Shown here: piece by piece, positions 16,976-26,353 of the stretch
Layout of the letters: each line of letters begins with the position of its first letter
How positions within the stretch are numbered: position 1 is the first letter of the stretch
NCBI GenBank assembly: GCA_029268615.1
Contig: JAQWNM010000005.1
Span: 62,001-126,000 of the forward strand
Reading direction: 5' to 3'
Length of the DNA: 64,000 nt
Origin: SAR86 cluster bacterium
GTDB taxonomy: Bacteria; Pseudomonadota; Gammaproteobacteria; Magnimaribacterales; Magnimaribacteraceae
Notes under the pieces: model-generated
Database searches by the model: none
What the model was told of the DNA's origin: nothing
The model's input: the letters and a program-made list of their open reading frames with translations, nothing else
Made by a program: the position numbers and the translations under genes

Positions 16976-19545
16976 AAAAATTTAAATTCTTTTATAGCTA
17001 GAGCTTTTTTTATTATTTCTCTTTTCTCTTCCAAATCTAACTTATAATAATCGTTTACAGTAGGTACTTCTATATCACCACATTTTATATTCTTAATAAA
17101 CTTGAATGCCTTACCCTGTTTCCTTATCTTGATACCAACAGGTTGATTAGTATCTGGGTGAAAGCCTTCAACTCTCAGAGATTTAAGGACAAAAGATCTT
17201 GTTTCATGATTTTCGTAATCAAGAGAATGGGGGTCATAATAAGAAACTTTAGGATTAGCAGGTTTGTTTTCTGGTGGAAGTTTTGTTGCTTTATTAAATC
17301 CATCAAATTCGGTATATTCTCCAAATCTTCCTTTTTTTAGGAAAACAGGTAAATTACTTAAAGATTCAGTAAATAAAATATTTTCTCCTGAATCTCTCTC
17401 AATTAATTCAATGGCTCTATTTAGCCCAATATCTAGTATAAATTCATCTTCATCTGGTGAGCCATAAATCTTTTTTCCTTCCTTAGTGGTCCAAACACAA
17501 GGGCCATTTATACTCATATCAGCATAAATTGGTGAATTTAAATCGGGATGATTACCTAAATCCTTAGGAAGCATTTGATAGGTTTCCCAATCAATATTGA
17601 AATCAAATGGTTTTTTAGTCCACTTGCAACTTGAACAGCCAACAAAATATCCCCAGGCTCCCGACTTTAAACTAGTCTCTTCTGAACACTTAGGACATTC
17701 ACGAGTAATTAATCCCTTTTGAGTTTTAGGAAAAATTACGTCATGAAGCTCCGCATTCAATAAATCTAAAACTTGTCTAGTTTTAAAACCATCTTTATCG
17801 CTTATTTCTATATCGTTTATTTTTTTATTTAAATAACTCTGTAATTCTTTCCAGAACCTATCCAAAACATCATTCCATTTCTTCTCTCCTGATGCCACTT
17901 CATCTAAATCTCTTTCCATTTCAGCAGTAAATTTAGTCTCTATAAAGAAATCTCTAAAAATACATTTCAAGTAAGAAGTTAATATCCTTCCTAAGTCAGA
18001 AGGAATTATAGATTTAGCTCCATAGGCATATTTTTTTGATCTTAAACCTTTAACAATAGTTGCATAAGTAGATGGTCTGCCAATGCCTTCTTCTTCCATC
18101 TTTTTTATAAGTGAAGCTTCTGAATATCTGCTAGGGGGTAGAGTAAACTTTTGTTCAGTAATATTTTCTTTTAAATTTAATTCATCTCCTTGGGACAATG
18201 AAGAAGGAAATTGTGAGTCCGATTCCTCATCTTCTTTAGTAAGTTTCTCAAAGCCCATGAATAAATTCTTTCGTGAAGTAGCTCTAAAAATGTACTTGTC
18301 ATCATGAGATTGAATAGTCAAAATTTTTCTTTCGTATTTAGAATTAACCATCTGACTTGCAACTGTTCTATTCCAAATTAACTCATACAATTTTTCTTCA
18401 TCACCAGATAAATTGACACTAGTTGGAATTAAAGAAATATCAGTAGGTCTTATTGCTTCATGTGCCTCTTGAGTATTTTTTACTCCTGATTTATATACCC
18501 TTATCTGATCAGATAAATAAGATTGGTTAAATTTAGTTGAAATTAAATTTCTTATTTCATGCAATGGGGCTGGACCTGGGCTTGTTTCTGAATATGGATC
18601 GCCTGTATTAGGAGAAGTACTAATAGAGATTCCATCTGTTCTTAAATAAGTTATTAATCCGCCCTCATATAATTTCTGAGCACCGCTCATAGTCCTATCA
18701 GCAGTAAAACCAAAAGAACTGGCAGCTGCCATTTGTAAGGTAGAAGTTCTAAATGGTGGTTTAGGTGAACTAGATTGAGGCTTTGTTTCTATATCAGAAA
18801 GAATAAACGAAGAATTGCTAAGCTCAGATATTATTTGATTTACCCAGTCTTCATTATCTATTGGTGCTTGATTAAGATTCCTTTCATTAATTTTTATTAG
18901 GTCGGTCTCAAATATAGAATCTCCAAATTCGAAAGTGGTCTTTATTGGCCAATATTCCATTGGAATATGTGCATCCCTCTCATCCTCCCTTTCACAAATA
19001 AGTCTTAAGGAAGGAGATTGAACTCTACCTGCTGATTTTGCTCTAGAAATATGCCTCCATAAAAACGGTGAAACTTTGAAACCTATCAAATGATCTAATA
19101 TTCTTCTTGTTAAATAAGCATTAACTAAATTTTCATCTATAGTTCTTGGATTTTCTACAGCTCGTTTGATTGCTGAAGAAGTGATCTCAGTAAAACTAAT
19201 TCTTTTTAAGTTTGTTTCTGCAAGTAATTTTTTATTATCGAAATCATTTTGTAAATGCCACGCTATTGCTTCCCCCTCTCTATCAGGGTCAGTTGCTAAA
19301 TAGACATTATTTACTTCTTTACAAATCTTCCTCAACTCCTTAATAGTTTTTTTCCCTTTAACTGTTTCTTGCCATTTGAGATCAGACCAGTTAAGTGGAT
19401 TAACAGCTCCATCATCGTCAGGAAGATCTCTAAAATGTCCCAGACAGGGAATGACCATCCATTCCTCTTCCGGAAAAGAATCATCTAAGTAACCTTTAAT
19501 CTTTGTAGCTTTAGCTCCTGACTCAACTACCACTAGAGACTTCAT
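16966..19545 (-). CDS. topA: DNA topoisomerase I
   Basis: This is an 859-residue type IA topoisomerase. The ATG at 19545 is preferred to an in-frame TTG at 19557: GGGA lies just upstream and MKSLVVVESGAKA is the family N-terminus. The Toprim domain holds E in VESGAK (most homologues have ESPAK) and the acidic triad in ATDPDREGEAIAWHL. The active tyrosine is Y300 in GGLITYLRTDG. The C-terminus has one four-cysteine zinc ribbon (CPKCSEETSL...GCSSCKW) and two zinc-less repeats (LKKGRFGEYTEFDG; IRKQGKAFKFIK), fewer zinc ribbons than E. coli TopA. It relaxes negative supercoils. Confidence 0.96.
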   Translation of the reverse strand: MKSLVVVESGAKATKIKGYLDDSFPEEEWMVIPCLGHFRDLPDDDGAVNPLNWSDLKWQETVKGKKTIKELRKICKEVNNVYLATDPDREGEAIAWHLQNDFDNKKLLAETNLKRISFTEITSSAIKRAVENPRTIDENLVNAYLTRRILDHLIGFKVSPFLWRHISRAKSAGRVQSPSLRLICEREDERDAHIPMEYWPIKTTFEFGDSIFETDLIKINERNLNQAPIDNEDWVNQIISELSNSSFILSDIETKPQSSSPKPPFRTSTLQMAAASSFGFTADRTMSGAQKLYEGGLITYLRTDGISISTSPNTGDPYSETSPGPAPLHEIRNLISTKFNQSYLSDQIRVYKSGVKNTQEAHEAIRPTDISLIPTSVNLSGDEEKLYELIWNRTVASQMVNSKYERKILTIQSHDDKYIFRATSRKNLFMGFEKLTKEDEESDSQFPSSLSQGDELNLKENITEQKFTLPPSRYSEASLIKKMEEEGIGRPSTYATIVKGLRSKKYAYGAKSIIPSDLGRILTSYLKCIFRDFFIETKFTAEMERDLDEVASGEKKWNDVLDRFWKELQSYLNKKINDIEISDKDGFKTRQVLDLLNAELHDVIFPKTQKGLITRECPKCSEETSLKSGAWGYFVGCSSCKWTKKPFDFNIDWETYQMLPKDLGNHPDLNSPIYADMSINGPCVWTTKEGKKIYGSPDEDEFILDIGLNRAIELIERDSGENILFTESLSNLPVFLKKGRFGEYTEFDGFNKATKLPPENKPANPKVSYYDPHSLDYENHETRSFVLKSLRVEGFHPDTNQPVGIKIRKQGKAFKFIKNIKCGDIEVPTVNDYYKLDLEEKREIIKKALAIKEFKFFYE

Positions 19546-19575
19546 ATAAATTCCCAAAATTTAAAGTTCCTTTTT

Positions 19576-19606
19576 AGTATAAAGTTAGATTAGTACCTTT
19601 TGTCTA
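19576..19606 (-). promoter_or_regulatory. Candidate topA promoter
   Basis: On the minus strand, TAGACA (19606-19601) and TATACT (19581-19576) are 19 bases apart, about 30 bases upstream of the topA ATG. The spacing is a little long and the -35 is one base off TTGACA, so this is a tentative call. Confidence 0.4.
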
Positions 19607-19631
19607 GACTTTTTTTTAGTTTAAGTAAAAT

Positions 19632-20492
19632 TTATTTCAAGAATTTTTCTTTTTCTTTCCAAATATCATTCATCCAAACCTTCAAATTTTCACGGTAAGT
19701 TGAATCATTTAGATAATCTCTTCCCTTCAATATAGAGGGTATATCGATAATATTTACATGAATATTTACTTCTGACATTTTGCCAGAAAGAAAAGCCCAA
19801 AAGGTTCTTTTTTTAGCTTCATATGAAATAGTAAAATCTACGAACTGATTAATATAGGGCATGGTAGATAGGGCTAAACCTATTCCACCCAACTTTGGTC
19901 TTAGTAGATTTAAAAAAGGAGACTCTTGTATAAAATGCTTAGATTCACTATATCTTGTTCCCTCTGCAAAACTAAATATTGATACTGGATATCTTGCAAA
20001 ACGGGAAAAAGAGGACTGCATTTGAGAAATATCTTTACCTCTTAATTCTGGATTCTTTTTTAATTGCTCCTCTGAATATCTCTTAAGGAAAGGCATATCC
20101 AAAGCCCACCAAGCCAATCCAATTACTGGCACCCAAAATAATATATCTTTCATAAAGAATTTCAGCATTGGAATTTTTTTATTGGTAATTCCTTGTAATA
20201 TAAAAATATCTGCCCAAGACTGGTGATTTGCTGTAGCTAAATACCAATTATCCCTATTTAAAGATTCAAATCCCGAGACTATCCACTTCGGATTATGCAA
20301 GTATCTTATCCAAATTCCATTACAAGCTATCCAACATTCTCCAATTAAAATAATATATTTGGTACAAAGAACCTTCCACGCCTCAATAGGAAAAAAGATT
20401 TTTAAGATAGCAAAAGAAAGAAGAAAGAAACACCAAAAAAGTGTATTTAAGACAATTAATAAAAAAGAAGATACGCCAATAATAAAACTCAT
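19632..20492 (-). CDS. PlsC-family membrane acyltransferase (YihG-like)
   Basis: This 286-residue 1-acylglycerol-3-phosphate acyltransferase-like protein has an N-terminal hydrophobic segment (about 5-35), the catalytic motif H90-QSWA-D95, a FMKDILFWVPVIGLAWWALD block and the glycerophosphate-binding motif FAEGTR. The 'acyltransferase with N-terminal TM and long C-tail' form matches YihG/LPLAT-like enzymes that add a second acyl chain to lysophosphatidate. It starts 8 bases after mazG and is probably co-transcribed. Confidence 0.87.
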   Translation of the reverse strand: MSFIIGVSSFLLIVLNTLFWCFFLLSFAILKIFFPIEAWKVLCTKYIILIGECWIACNGIWIRYLHNPKWIVSGFESLNRDNWYLATANHQSWADIFILQGITNKKIPMLKFFMKDILFWVPVIGLAWWALDMPFLKRYSEEQLKKNPELRGKDISQMQSSFSRFARYPVSIFSFAEGTRYSESKHFIQESPFLNLLRPKLGGIGLALSTMPYINQFVDFTISYEAKKRTFWAFLSGKMSEVNIHVNIIDIPSILKGRDYLNDSTYRENLKVWMNDIWKEKEKFLK

Positions 20493-20500
20493 AAGTTAAA

Positions 20501-21301
20501 TCAATTCTTCTCTTTTGATTTATTCCACAAACTATCCATTTCCTCAATTGTACTATCGTAAATAGATTTATTTCTTTTTTCTAGTTCAGATTCTATGAAC
20601 CTAAACCTTCTTTCAAATTTCTTATTTCCTGCATCCATTGCCCCCTCTGCATCTACTCCTAACTTTGCTGATAGATTAGCTATTATCATAAATAAATCGC
20701 CTAATTCTTCTTTGATACTCAGTTGATCTTTTAATGAAATTGCATTTTTCAATTCATTAAGTTCTTCTTCTATCTTTCTGAAATAATCTTTATTGTCACT
20801 CCAATCAAAACCAACACTAGAGGCTCGTTTTTGAATCTTTTGGGATCTAATTAGAGCCGGTAAAGCTTTTGGAATATTATCTAAAATACTTTTAAAGCCT
20901 TTCTGTTTTCTTTCCTTCTTTTTAAGGATTTCCCAATTTTTTGTTTGAGCTTTAGAAGTATGTTTTTTTGGATCTCCAAAAACATATGGGTGTCTGTCAA
21001 TTAGCTTTTGACATAAAGAATCAACAACATCAGTGAATTCAAAAAAATTGTTTTCTTTAGCTATTTGAGATAAAAATATAATTTGAAGTAATAAATCACC
21101 GAGTTCAAATTTCAACTCAATTTTGTCATTTCTAGAGATAGCATCTACTACCTCGTAAGCCTCCTCTATGATAAAAGGAGTTAAGCTATTAAAATCTTGC
21201 TCCTTATCCCATTCACAACCTTCATCTTCATCTCTTAACCTTTCCATGATAGATAAAAGACGTTGTATTGAAGTTTCAGAAGATTTATCTCTAGTATTCA
21301 C
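20501..21301 (-). CDS. mazG: Nucleoside triphosphate pyrophosphohydrolase MazG
   Basis: This 266-residue tandem MazG protein hydrolyses NTPs/dNTPs to NMPs, as in house cleaning or ppGpp-linked stress control. The first domain carries CEWDKEQDFNSLTPFIIEEAYEVVDAI and FELGDLLLQIIF; the second carries EEELNELKNAI and EELGDLFMIIANLS. The E-x2-E/E-x2-D metal sites are visible in both. It starts with GTG, overlapping the upstream acyl-CoA dehydrogenase by 11 bases (GTG...TAG), implying coupled translation. The length is normal (E. coli 263). Confidence 0.95.
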   Translation of the reverse strand: MNTRDKSSETSIQRLLSIMERLRDEDEGCEWDKEQDFNSLTPFIIEEAYEVVDAISRNDKIELKFELGDLLLQIIFLSQIAKENNFFEFTDVVDSLCQKLIDRHPYVFGDPKKHTSKAQTKNWEILKKKERKQKGFKSILDNIPKALPALIRSQKIQKRASSVGFDWSDNKDYFRKIEEELNELKNAISLKDQLSIKEELGDLFMIIANLSAKLGVDAEGAMDAGNKKFERRFRFIESELEKRNKSIYDSTIEEMDSLWNKSKEKN

Positions 21302-22430
21302 TTAAGGTTGCGTAGCGATCTATGTGATAATCAGCACTACCAAAAATTTGTTGAGCTACCCTGCTTCTTTTCATAAAAAAACCAATATCATATTCATCAG
21401 TCACTCCTACACCTCCATGCATTTGCACAGACTCATTACTAACTAAATGCAAAGTTTCACCTGCTTTAAATTTTGCTAGACTAGCAAACCTGGTTCTATC
21501 ATTAGATTTCTCATCTACAGCATTAAGGGCTCCAACAACTGAAGACTTAGTTAATTCCAGTTCAGAATACATTATTGCTGCTCTATGTTTAAGAGCTTGA
21601 AAGCTTCCTATTAAAGAACCAAATTGCTTTCTTTCTTTAAGATAATTTAAAGTAATTTCAAAAGCCTGAGTAGCATTACCCAGCATTTCTGCTGACATTC
21701 CTATCTGAGCTCGATCTAAGACTTCTTCTATTATAGAAAAACCATTATCTAACTCGCCAAGCAGACAATCTGATGAAATATTTACATTCTTGAGTTTAAT
21801 TTCTGCAACATTTCTTGAATCTAACATGCTCAGTCTAGTAATTTCCATGCCTGGAGTTCCAGAATCTATGCAAAATAAAGTTATCCCTAATTTTTGGTCA
21901 TTCCCTCCATTAGTTCTTGCAGCTACAATAATCTTTTCAGCGCTATGACCATCTAATACGAAAGTTTTTTCCCCATTTAACACAAAACTATTACCTTCTT
22001 TTTTTGCCTTGGTAGCTATATTGCATGGAGCATGTCGACTACCTTCTTCCAAAGCAAAAGCTGTTGTTAAATTTCCTTCTACAATTTTAGGTAGTAACTG
22101 TTTTTTTTGTTTTTCATCCCCTGCAAGCTCTATTAAACTGACCCCTAAAAGACCTGTAGCGAATAATGGCGAAGGAGTTAAAGTTTTGCCGGTTTCTTCT
22201 AAAATTCCTCCCATACCCATCATCCCAAAATTAAAACCTCCATATTCTTCGGACACTAGAATTCCAGCCCAACCTAATTCAGCCATCTTTTTCCAAAGAA
22301 CTTTATCGTATCCCAAAGGATCTTTTGTATCTCTAATTTCTCGAAAGTGAGAAATTGGAGCATTCTTTTGTAAAAACTCTTTTGCTATATCCCTTAAAGA
22401 TTGTTGCTCTTCATTAAGCACTAAAGCCAT
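21291..22430 (-). CDS. Acyl-CoA dehydrogenase, subunit lacking the catalytic glutamate
   Basis: This 379-residue acyl-CoA dehydrogenase-fold protein has FAD-binding blocks (TTAFALEEGSRHA, LNGEKTFVLDG, VQMHGGVGVTDEYDIGFFMKRSRV). Where active enzymes have the E in xEGTSExQ, the C-terminus here reads QQIFGSADYHIDRYA, so no catalytic base is apparent. It follows a second acyl-CoA dehydrogenase by 39 bases, like the alpha/beta heterotetrameric enzymes of steroid side-chain and branched-substrate oxidation in which only one subunit holds the base. The natural acyl-CoA is unknown. Confidence 0.88.
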   Translation of the reverse strand: MALVLNEEQQSLRDIAKEFLQKNAPISHFREIRDTKDPLGYDKVLWKKMAELGWAGILVSEEYGGFNFGMMGMGGILEETGKTLTPSPLFATGLLGVSLIELAGDEKQKKQLLPKIVEGNLTTAFALEEGSRHAPCNIATKAKKEGNSFVLNGEKTFVLDGHSAEKIIVAARTNGGNDQKLGITLFCIDSGTPGMEITRLSMLDSRNVAEIKLKNVNISSDCLLGELDNGFSIIEEVLDRAQIGMSAEMLGNATQAFEITLNYLKERKQFGSLIGSFQALKHRAAIMYSELELTKSSVVGALNAVDEKSNDRTRFASLAKFKAGETLHLVSNESVQMHGGVGVTDEYDIGFFMKRSRVAQQIFGSADYHIDRYATLSEY

Positions 22431-22469
22431 CTAGATCTCCTACTTATTTTTTAACTTTGGTACAAAACT

Positions 22470-23660
22470 TTAATCAGGAAGTCCCAATACTCTTTTAGAA
22501 ATTACATTAAGCTGAACTTCTGAGGTACCGCCTTCAATAGAATTAGCTTTAGTCCTCAACCAATCTCTTGTAATAGCTATTTCTTCAATGGAAAAAGAAT
22601 CTCCTTCCCAACCTATTCCTTTAGTTCCCATAGACTCAAGCATCAACTCATATCTTAATTTATTATGCTCGCTTCCATAATACTTACCCATAGAAGAAGC
22701 TGCACTAGGAGCTCCTATTTTTGTCTCCTCGCCAATTCGTTGCATAGTTAATCCAAATGCTCTGGAGTTAAGATCATGTCTGGCTATTTTAGATCTTAAA
22801 GAAGCATCATCGAGTTTATCTTCAGAATCGAGGCCAATGTATTTTTTGCTTAACTCTACTAAACCAGACTTTTTATCTCCTACTTCTCCTCTAGAACCTA
22901 AACCAAATGAAGATATCATGGTTCTTTCATGTTCTAAAAGCCTCTTAGCAACTGTCCACCCCTTATTTAAACCTCCTACTAAATCTTTTGCAGGAGCTTT
23001 AGCATCATCAAAAAAAGTTTCACAAAATGGAGACTTACCGCTTATCAAAGTTATGGGTTTCGTAGTGACGCCTGGTTGATCCATATCTATAAGGATAAAA
23101 CTAATTCCATTATGCTTTGGTTCTTGTGGTCCCGTTCTAACTAAACAGAATATCTTATCTGCCTTGTCTGCATAAGATGTCCAGACTTTTTGTCCGTTAA
23201 TTATGTAACTATCATCATCTTTGACCGCTTTAGTACTTAAACTTGCTAAATCAGAGCCCGATCCAGGCTCACTATATCCTTGGCACCACCAAAATTCTCC
23301 CTTAACAATGCTTGGTAAGTGTTCAAATTTTTGTTCTTCTGTAGCAAATTCTAGCAAGGCAGGCCCTAACATCCAAATTCCAAAACTAGCAAGGGGCATT
23401 CTTGCATTCATGGAATTAAGTTCTTCTTGTAAAACTTTATTTTCTTCCTTTGATAGCCCTCCTCCTCCATATACACTTGGCCAAGTAGGACATGTCCAAC
23501 CCTTCTCTCCCATTCTTTCAAGCCAAATTTTTTGATCTGGATGAGAAAATTCAGCATTCCTGCCTCCCCAAGCCACATCTCCGGGTTTTCGCATCTCAGA
23601 TGGACAATTTAATTCTAGCCAATCTCGAGTCTCTTCTCTAAAAGCTTGAAGATCTGACAT
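22470..23660 (-). CDS. Acyl-CoA dehydrogenase, catalytic partner
   Basis: This 396-residue flavoenzyme has WCQGYSEPGSGSDLASLSTKA (flavin and substrate loop), INGQKVWTSYADKAD and C-terminal SIEGGTSEVQLNVISKRVLGLPD, with E376 as probable catalytic base. It is the first gene of a minus-strand set of this enzyme, its non-catalytic partner, mazG and the acyltransferase. The two dehydrogenases likely form one heteromeric complex that makes a trans-2-enoyl-CoA. It diverges from the zinc alcohol dehydrogenase gene. Confidence 0.9.
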   Translation of the reverse strand: MSDLQAFREETRDWLELNCPSEMRKPGDVAWGGRNAEFSHPDQKIWLERMGEKGWTCPTWPSVYGGGGLSKEENKVLQEELNSMNARMPLASFGIWMLGPALLEFATEEQKFEHLPSIVKGEFWWCQGYSEPGSGSDLASLSTKAVKDDDSYIINGQKVWTSYADKADKIFCLVRTGPQEPKHNGISFILIDMDQPGVTTKPITLISGKSPFCETFFDDAKAPAKDLVGGLNKGWTVAKRLLEHERTMISSFGLGSRGEVGDKKSGLVELSKKYIGLDSEDKLDDASLRSKIARHDLNSRAFGLTMQRIGEETKIGAPSAASSMGKYYGSEHNKLRYELMLESMGTKGIGWEGDSFSIEEIAITRDWLRTKANSIEGGTSEVQLNVISKRVLGLPD

Positions 23661-23759
23661 AATTTACCCCAAATATTTAAAAAATGAATTATAGAATATA
23701 CAAGGATAGTCTAAGATGAGTTAAACTTAAATAGTGGAATTTAAAAAACTTAAAAAATT

Positions 23760-24803
23760 ATGAAAGCATATCAAGTGATAGAACCTGGATTACCCTTGGA
23801 AGAGAATATTTTTGAAACACCAGTACCTCAAGGAACAGAGATTCTTCTAAAAACTATAGCATGTGGAGTCTGCCACTCTGATGTTCATATACATGAGGGG
23901 CACTTTGATTTAGGAGGTGGAAATAAACTACCTATGCCATTACCTACTCCCTACACTTTAGGACATGAAATATTTGGAGAAGTTGTTGCAATAGGCGAAA
24001 AAACTCAAAATGTCGCTATAGGTGAAAAATATGTCGCCTTTCCTTGGATAGGTTGTGGGAATTGCAATTTTTGCTTAGATGGAGATGGCAACTTATGTAA
24101 TGCAGCAAATGTCTTAGGAATTCATAGTAGTGGTGGATTTGGAGATCATGTTTTAGTACCTCATAGTAAATATTTATTTGATAAAGGAGATACACCTGAT
24201 GAGCTTGCAGGAAGCTATGCCTGTTCAGGTCTTACTGCTTATAGTGCTCTTAAAAAGGTAATACCTCTAGAAGGAGATAATTCCTTAGTTATAATTGGAG
24301 CAGGAGGAGTTGGAATGATGGCTCTTCAAATTGCCCAAGCTGCTTTTTCTATAAATCCAATAGTAGTGGACATAGATGATCAAAAACTTAATCTAGCTAA
24401 AAATTCTGGAGCATCTCTTACATTTAACTCAACTAAAGATGAAACATTTATGGAATTATTTGAGGCCACAGGTGGGGGTGCGATTTCAGTTATTGACTTT
24501 GTGGGTGCTGAGTCTTCTGCTAATTTAGGTTACAACTTACTTCGGAAAGGAGGAACTTTAGTCATTGTAGGCCTTTTTGGTGGACAAATATCATTACCTC
24601 TTCCAATGATACCTATTATGTCAAAAAATTTACTTGGTTCTTATGTAGGAAACCTTCAAGAAATGACTGAATTAATGAAACTGGTGAAAGAAGGAAAAGT
24701 AGATCCTATTCCAGTCATCTCAAGACCTGCCTCTGAAGCAGATCAAACTCTAAAAGATCTAAAAGAAGGCAAGATTCTTGGACGAGCTAGTCTGATTTAT
24801 TAA
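23760..24803 (+). CDS. Zinc-dependent alcohol dehydrogenase (MDR family)
   Basis: This 347-residue medium-chain dehydrogenase carries the catalytic zinc ligands C38 (GVCHSD) and H69-E70 (LGHEIFGEV), the structural-zinc cysteines C99, C102, C105 and C113, and the Rossmann motif IIGAGGVGMMALQ. It is predicted to oxidise an alcohol or reduce an aldehyde with NAD(P). It is divergent from the acyl-CoA dehydrogenase pair, so a joint role in alcohol/acyl oxidation is possible but inferred. Its TAA stop interlocks with the sirtuin stop in the 4-base TTAA at 24800-24803. Confidence 0.9.
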   Translation: MKAYQVIEPGLPLEENIFETPVPQGTEILLKTIACGVCHSDVHIHEGHFDLGGGNKLPMPLPTPYTLGHEIFGEVVAIGEKTQNVAIGEKYVAFPWIGCGNCNFCLDGDGNLCNAANVLGIHSSGGFGDHVLVPHSKYLFDKGDTPDELAGSYACSGLTAYSALKKVIPLEGDNSLVIIGAGGVGMMALQIAQAAFSINPIVVDIDDQKLNLAKNSGASLTFNSTKDETFMELFEATGGGAISVIDFVGAESSANLGYNLLRKGGTLVIVGLFGGQISLPLPMIPIMSKNLLGSYVGNLQEMTELMKLVKEGKVDPIPVISRPASEADQTLKDLKEGKILGRASLIY

Positions 24804-25552
24804 ATACTTTTATTTATATCTGCGAGGAAATTACCAATTCGTTCATTGATAACGAGATCAAATAAATAATCGAGTTCTGTTTCTTCAGCATTTATATTGA
24901 TCAATTTAGCCCCTGTATCTTTTGCTAATTTAGGCAATCCTGCTGCGGGATATACTGTTAAAGAAGAACCTATAGAAATAAATAGATCGCAATCTATGAC
25001 TTTTCTTTGTGCTAACTGCATTTTTTCTTCAGGCATGGCCTGTCCAAATGAAATAGTTGCAGTCTTAAGTAGGCCTCCACATTTTATACAATCAAGTATA
25101 ATTTCTTCATCTATTAATTTTTTATGGATTTCTTCTAAAGAATAGTTTTTAGAGCAAGAAAGACATAAAGCATAAGTTGAGTTTCCATGAAGTTCTATAA
25201 TTATACTGTCATGTATCCCAGAATCTTGATGCAAATTATCAACATTTTGTGTTATTAGATAAGATTCTTTCTTTATTTGCATTAAACTTTTTAAGGATAA
25301 GTGCCCCAAGTTTGGGGCTACCTCTTTGAGTTTCTTTCTAAGAGCAATATTCTTTATCCAAGAATCTCGTCTAGCTGATTCTGATGAAATAAATTCATCA
25401 AAATATATAGGTGTATTCGTTTTCCAAAAGCCCGAAGGACCTCTAAAGTCTGGTATACCGGACTCAGTGCTTATCCCTGCCCCTGTAAAGAATATTGGTT
25501 TTCTACTCTGGTCCCAAATTTCTCTAAAACTCTCTATTAATTTCATAGTCAT
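24800..25552 (-). CDS. NAD-dependent protein deacylase, Sir2 family
   Basis: This 250-residue sirtuin has GAGISTESGIPDFRG (NAD binding), TQNVDNLHQDSG, the catalytic histidine in ELHGN, a zinc site from CLSCSKN and DCIKCGG, and SIGSSLTVYPA. It removes acyl groups from protein lysines, producing O-acyl-ADP-ribose. The tyrosine/arginine pair that marks CobB/SIRT5-type desuccinylases is not obvious. There are two adjacent start codons (MTM), either being possible. NAD kinase lies close by on the other strand. Confidence 0.93.
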   Translation of the reverse strand: MTMKLIESFREIWDQSRKPIFFTGAGISTESGIPDFRGPSGFWKTNTPIYFDEFISSESARRDSWIKNIALRKKLKEVAPNLGHLSLKSLMQIKKESYLITQNVDNLHQDSGIHDSIIIELHGNSTYALCLSCSKNYSLEEIHKKLIDEEIILDCIKCGGLLKTATISFGQAMPEEKMQLAQRKVIDCDLFISIGSSLTVYPAAGLPKLAKDTGAKLININAEETELDYLFDLVINERIGNFLADINKSI

Positions 25553-25591
25553 TTTATTTTAAACAATATTTTTATTAATTAAGGTTAAGCA

Positions 25592-25597
25592 TATAAT
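25592..25597 (+). promoter_or_regulatory. Candidate -10 box for the YhhQ-like gene
   Basis: A perfect TATAAT lies 35 bases before the ATG at 25633 in the divergent gap with sir2. The -35 at the right spacing is only an AT-rich run, so support is modest. Confidence 0.3.
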
Positions 25598-25632
25598 TAC
25601 CTAATTAAAATAACCAATTATAAAATTAATCA

Positions 25633-26346
25633 ATGATTCCATTTACTCAAGAATCTCTTTGGATTTTAACCATCGCTTACGACTTATCTTTGGTACTAAT
25701 TTTATATAGATACTTTGGTAAATATGGACTATATACTTCAGTGATTCTAGGTATTATGCTTGCAAACCTTCAGGGTGGAAAGATAAGTGAACTAGAAATT
25801 TTTGGTTATAGTCTTACAGCTAGCATGGGTGCAATACTTTACTCAGGAATATACTTTGCTACAGATATTCTTAATGAAAAATATGGGAAAGAGGAAGCTA
25901 ATAGAGCGGTTATGTTAGGATTTTTTGCTAATGTAGCTGTTATGCTTACTCTTTTTATTAGTATTCAATTTAAACCTTCGGACATGACAGGTTCTGCTGC
26001 AGAAGTTCACAATGCAATATCAACTCTTGCCGGATATTCACCAGCATTTGTTGTTGGATCATTAACAGCCTACTTAATAAGCCAAAGATTTGATGTGTGG
26101 TTTTTTCATAAAATTAAGACCTACACAGGTGAATCAAAACTATGGTTAAGAAATAACCTCTCAACAATCACATCGCAACTTATAGATACTCTAATTTATC
26201 AATTTACTTGGATAATTGCTGTTGGTATGAGTTTTAGTGAAGCTTTTGCATTAGCTGCAGTAAAATATTTATTAAAAGTTATAATTGCAGTTATAGATAC
26301 AATTTTTATATATTGGGTAAAGACCTGGTCTATAAAAGTAGATTGA
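25633..26346 (+). CDS. VUT-family / YhhQ-like queuosine precursor transporter
   Basis: This 237-residue inner-membrane protein has about six hydrophobic spans. The family hallmark FATDILNEKYGKEEANRAVMLGF follows the second or third span, and SQLIDTLIYQFTW is near the fifth. E. coli YhhQ imports 7-deazaguanine precursors of queuosine (preQ0/preQ1). I see no queuosine genes in the window, so the substrate is by family only. It stands 7 bases upstream of NAD kinase and is probably co-transcribed. Confidence 0.82.
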   Translation: MIPFTQESLWILTIAYDLSLVLILYRYFGKYGLYTSVILGIMLANLQGGKISELEIFGYSLTASMGAILYSGIYFATDILNEKYGKEEANRAVMLGFFANVAVMLTLFISIQFKPSDMTGSAAEVHNAISTLAGYSPAFVVGSLTAYLISQRFDVWFFHKIKTYTGESKLWLRNNLSTITSQLIDTLIYQFTWIIAVGMSFSEAFALAAVKYLLKVIIAVIDTIFIYWVKTWSIKVD

Positions 26347-26353
26347 TAAAAAA

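Noticed and set aside
25598-25632. preQ1 riboswitch before the YhhQ-like transporter
   Set aside because: The leader after the TATAAT is only about 35 AT-rich bases without the G/C stem and C-rich loop of preQ1 motifs.
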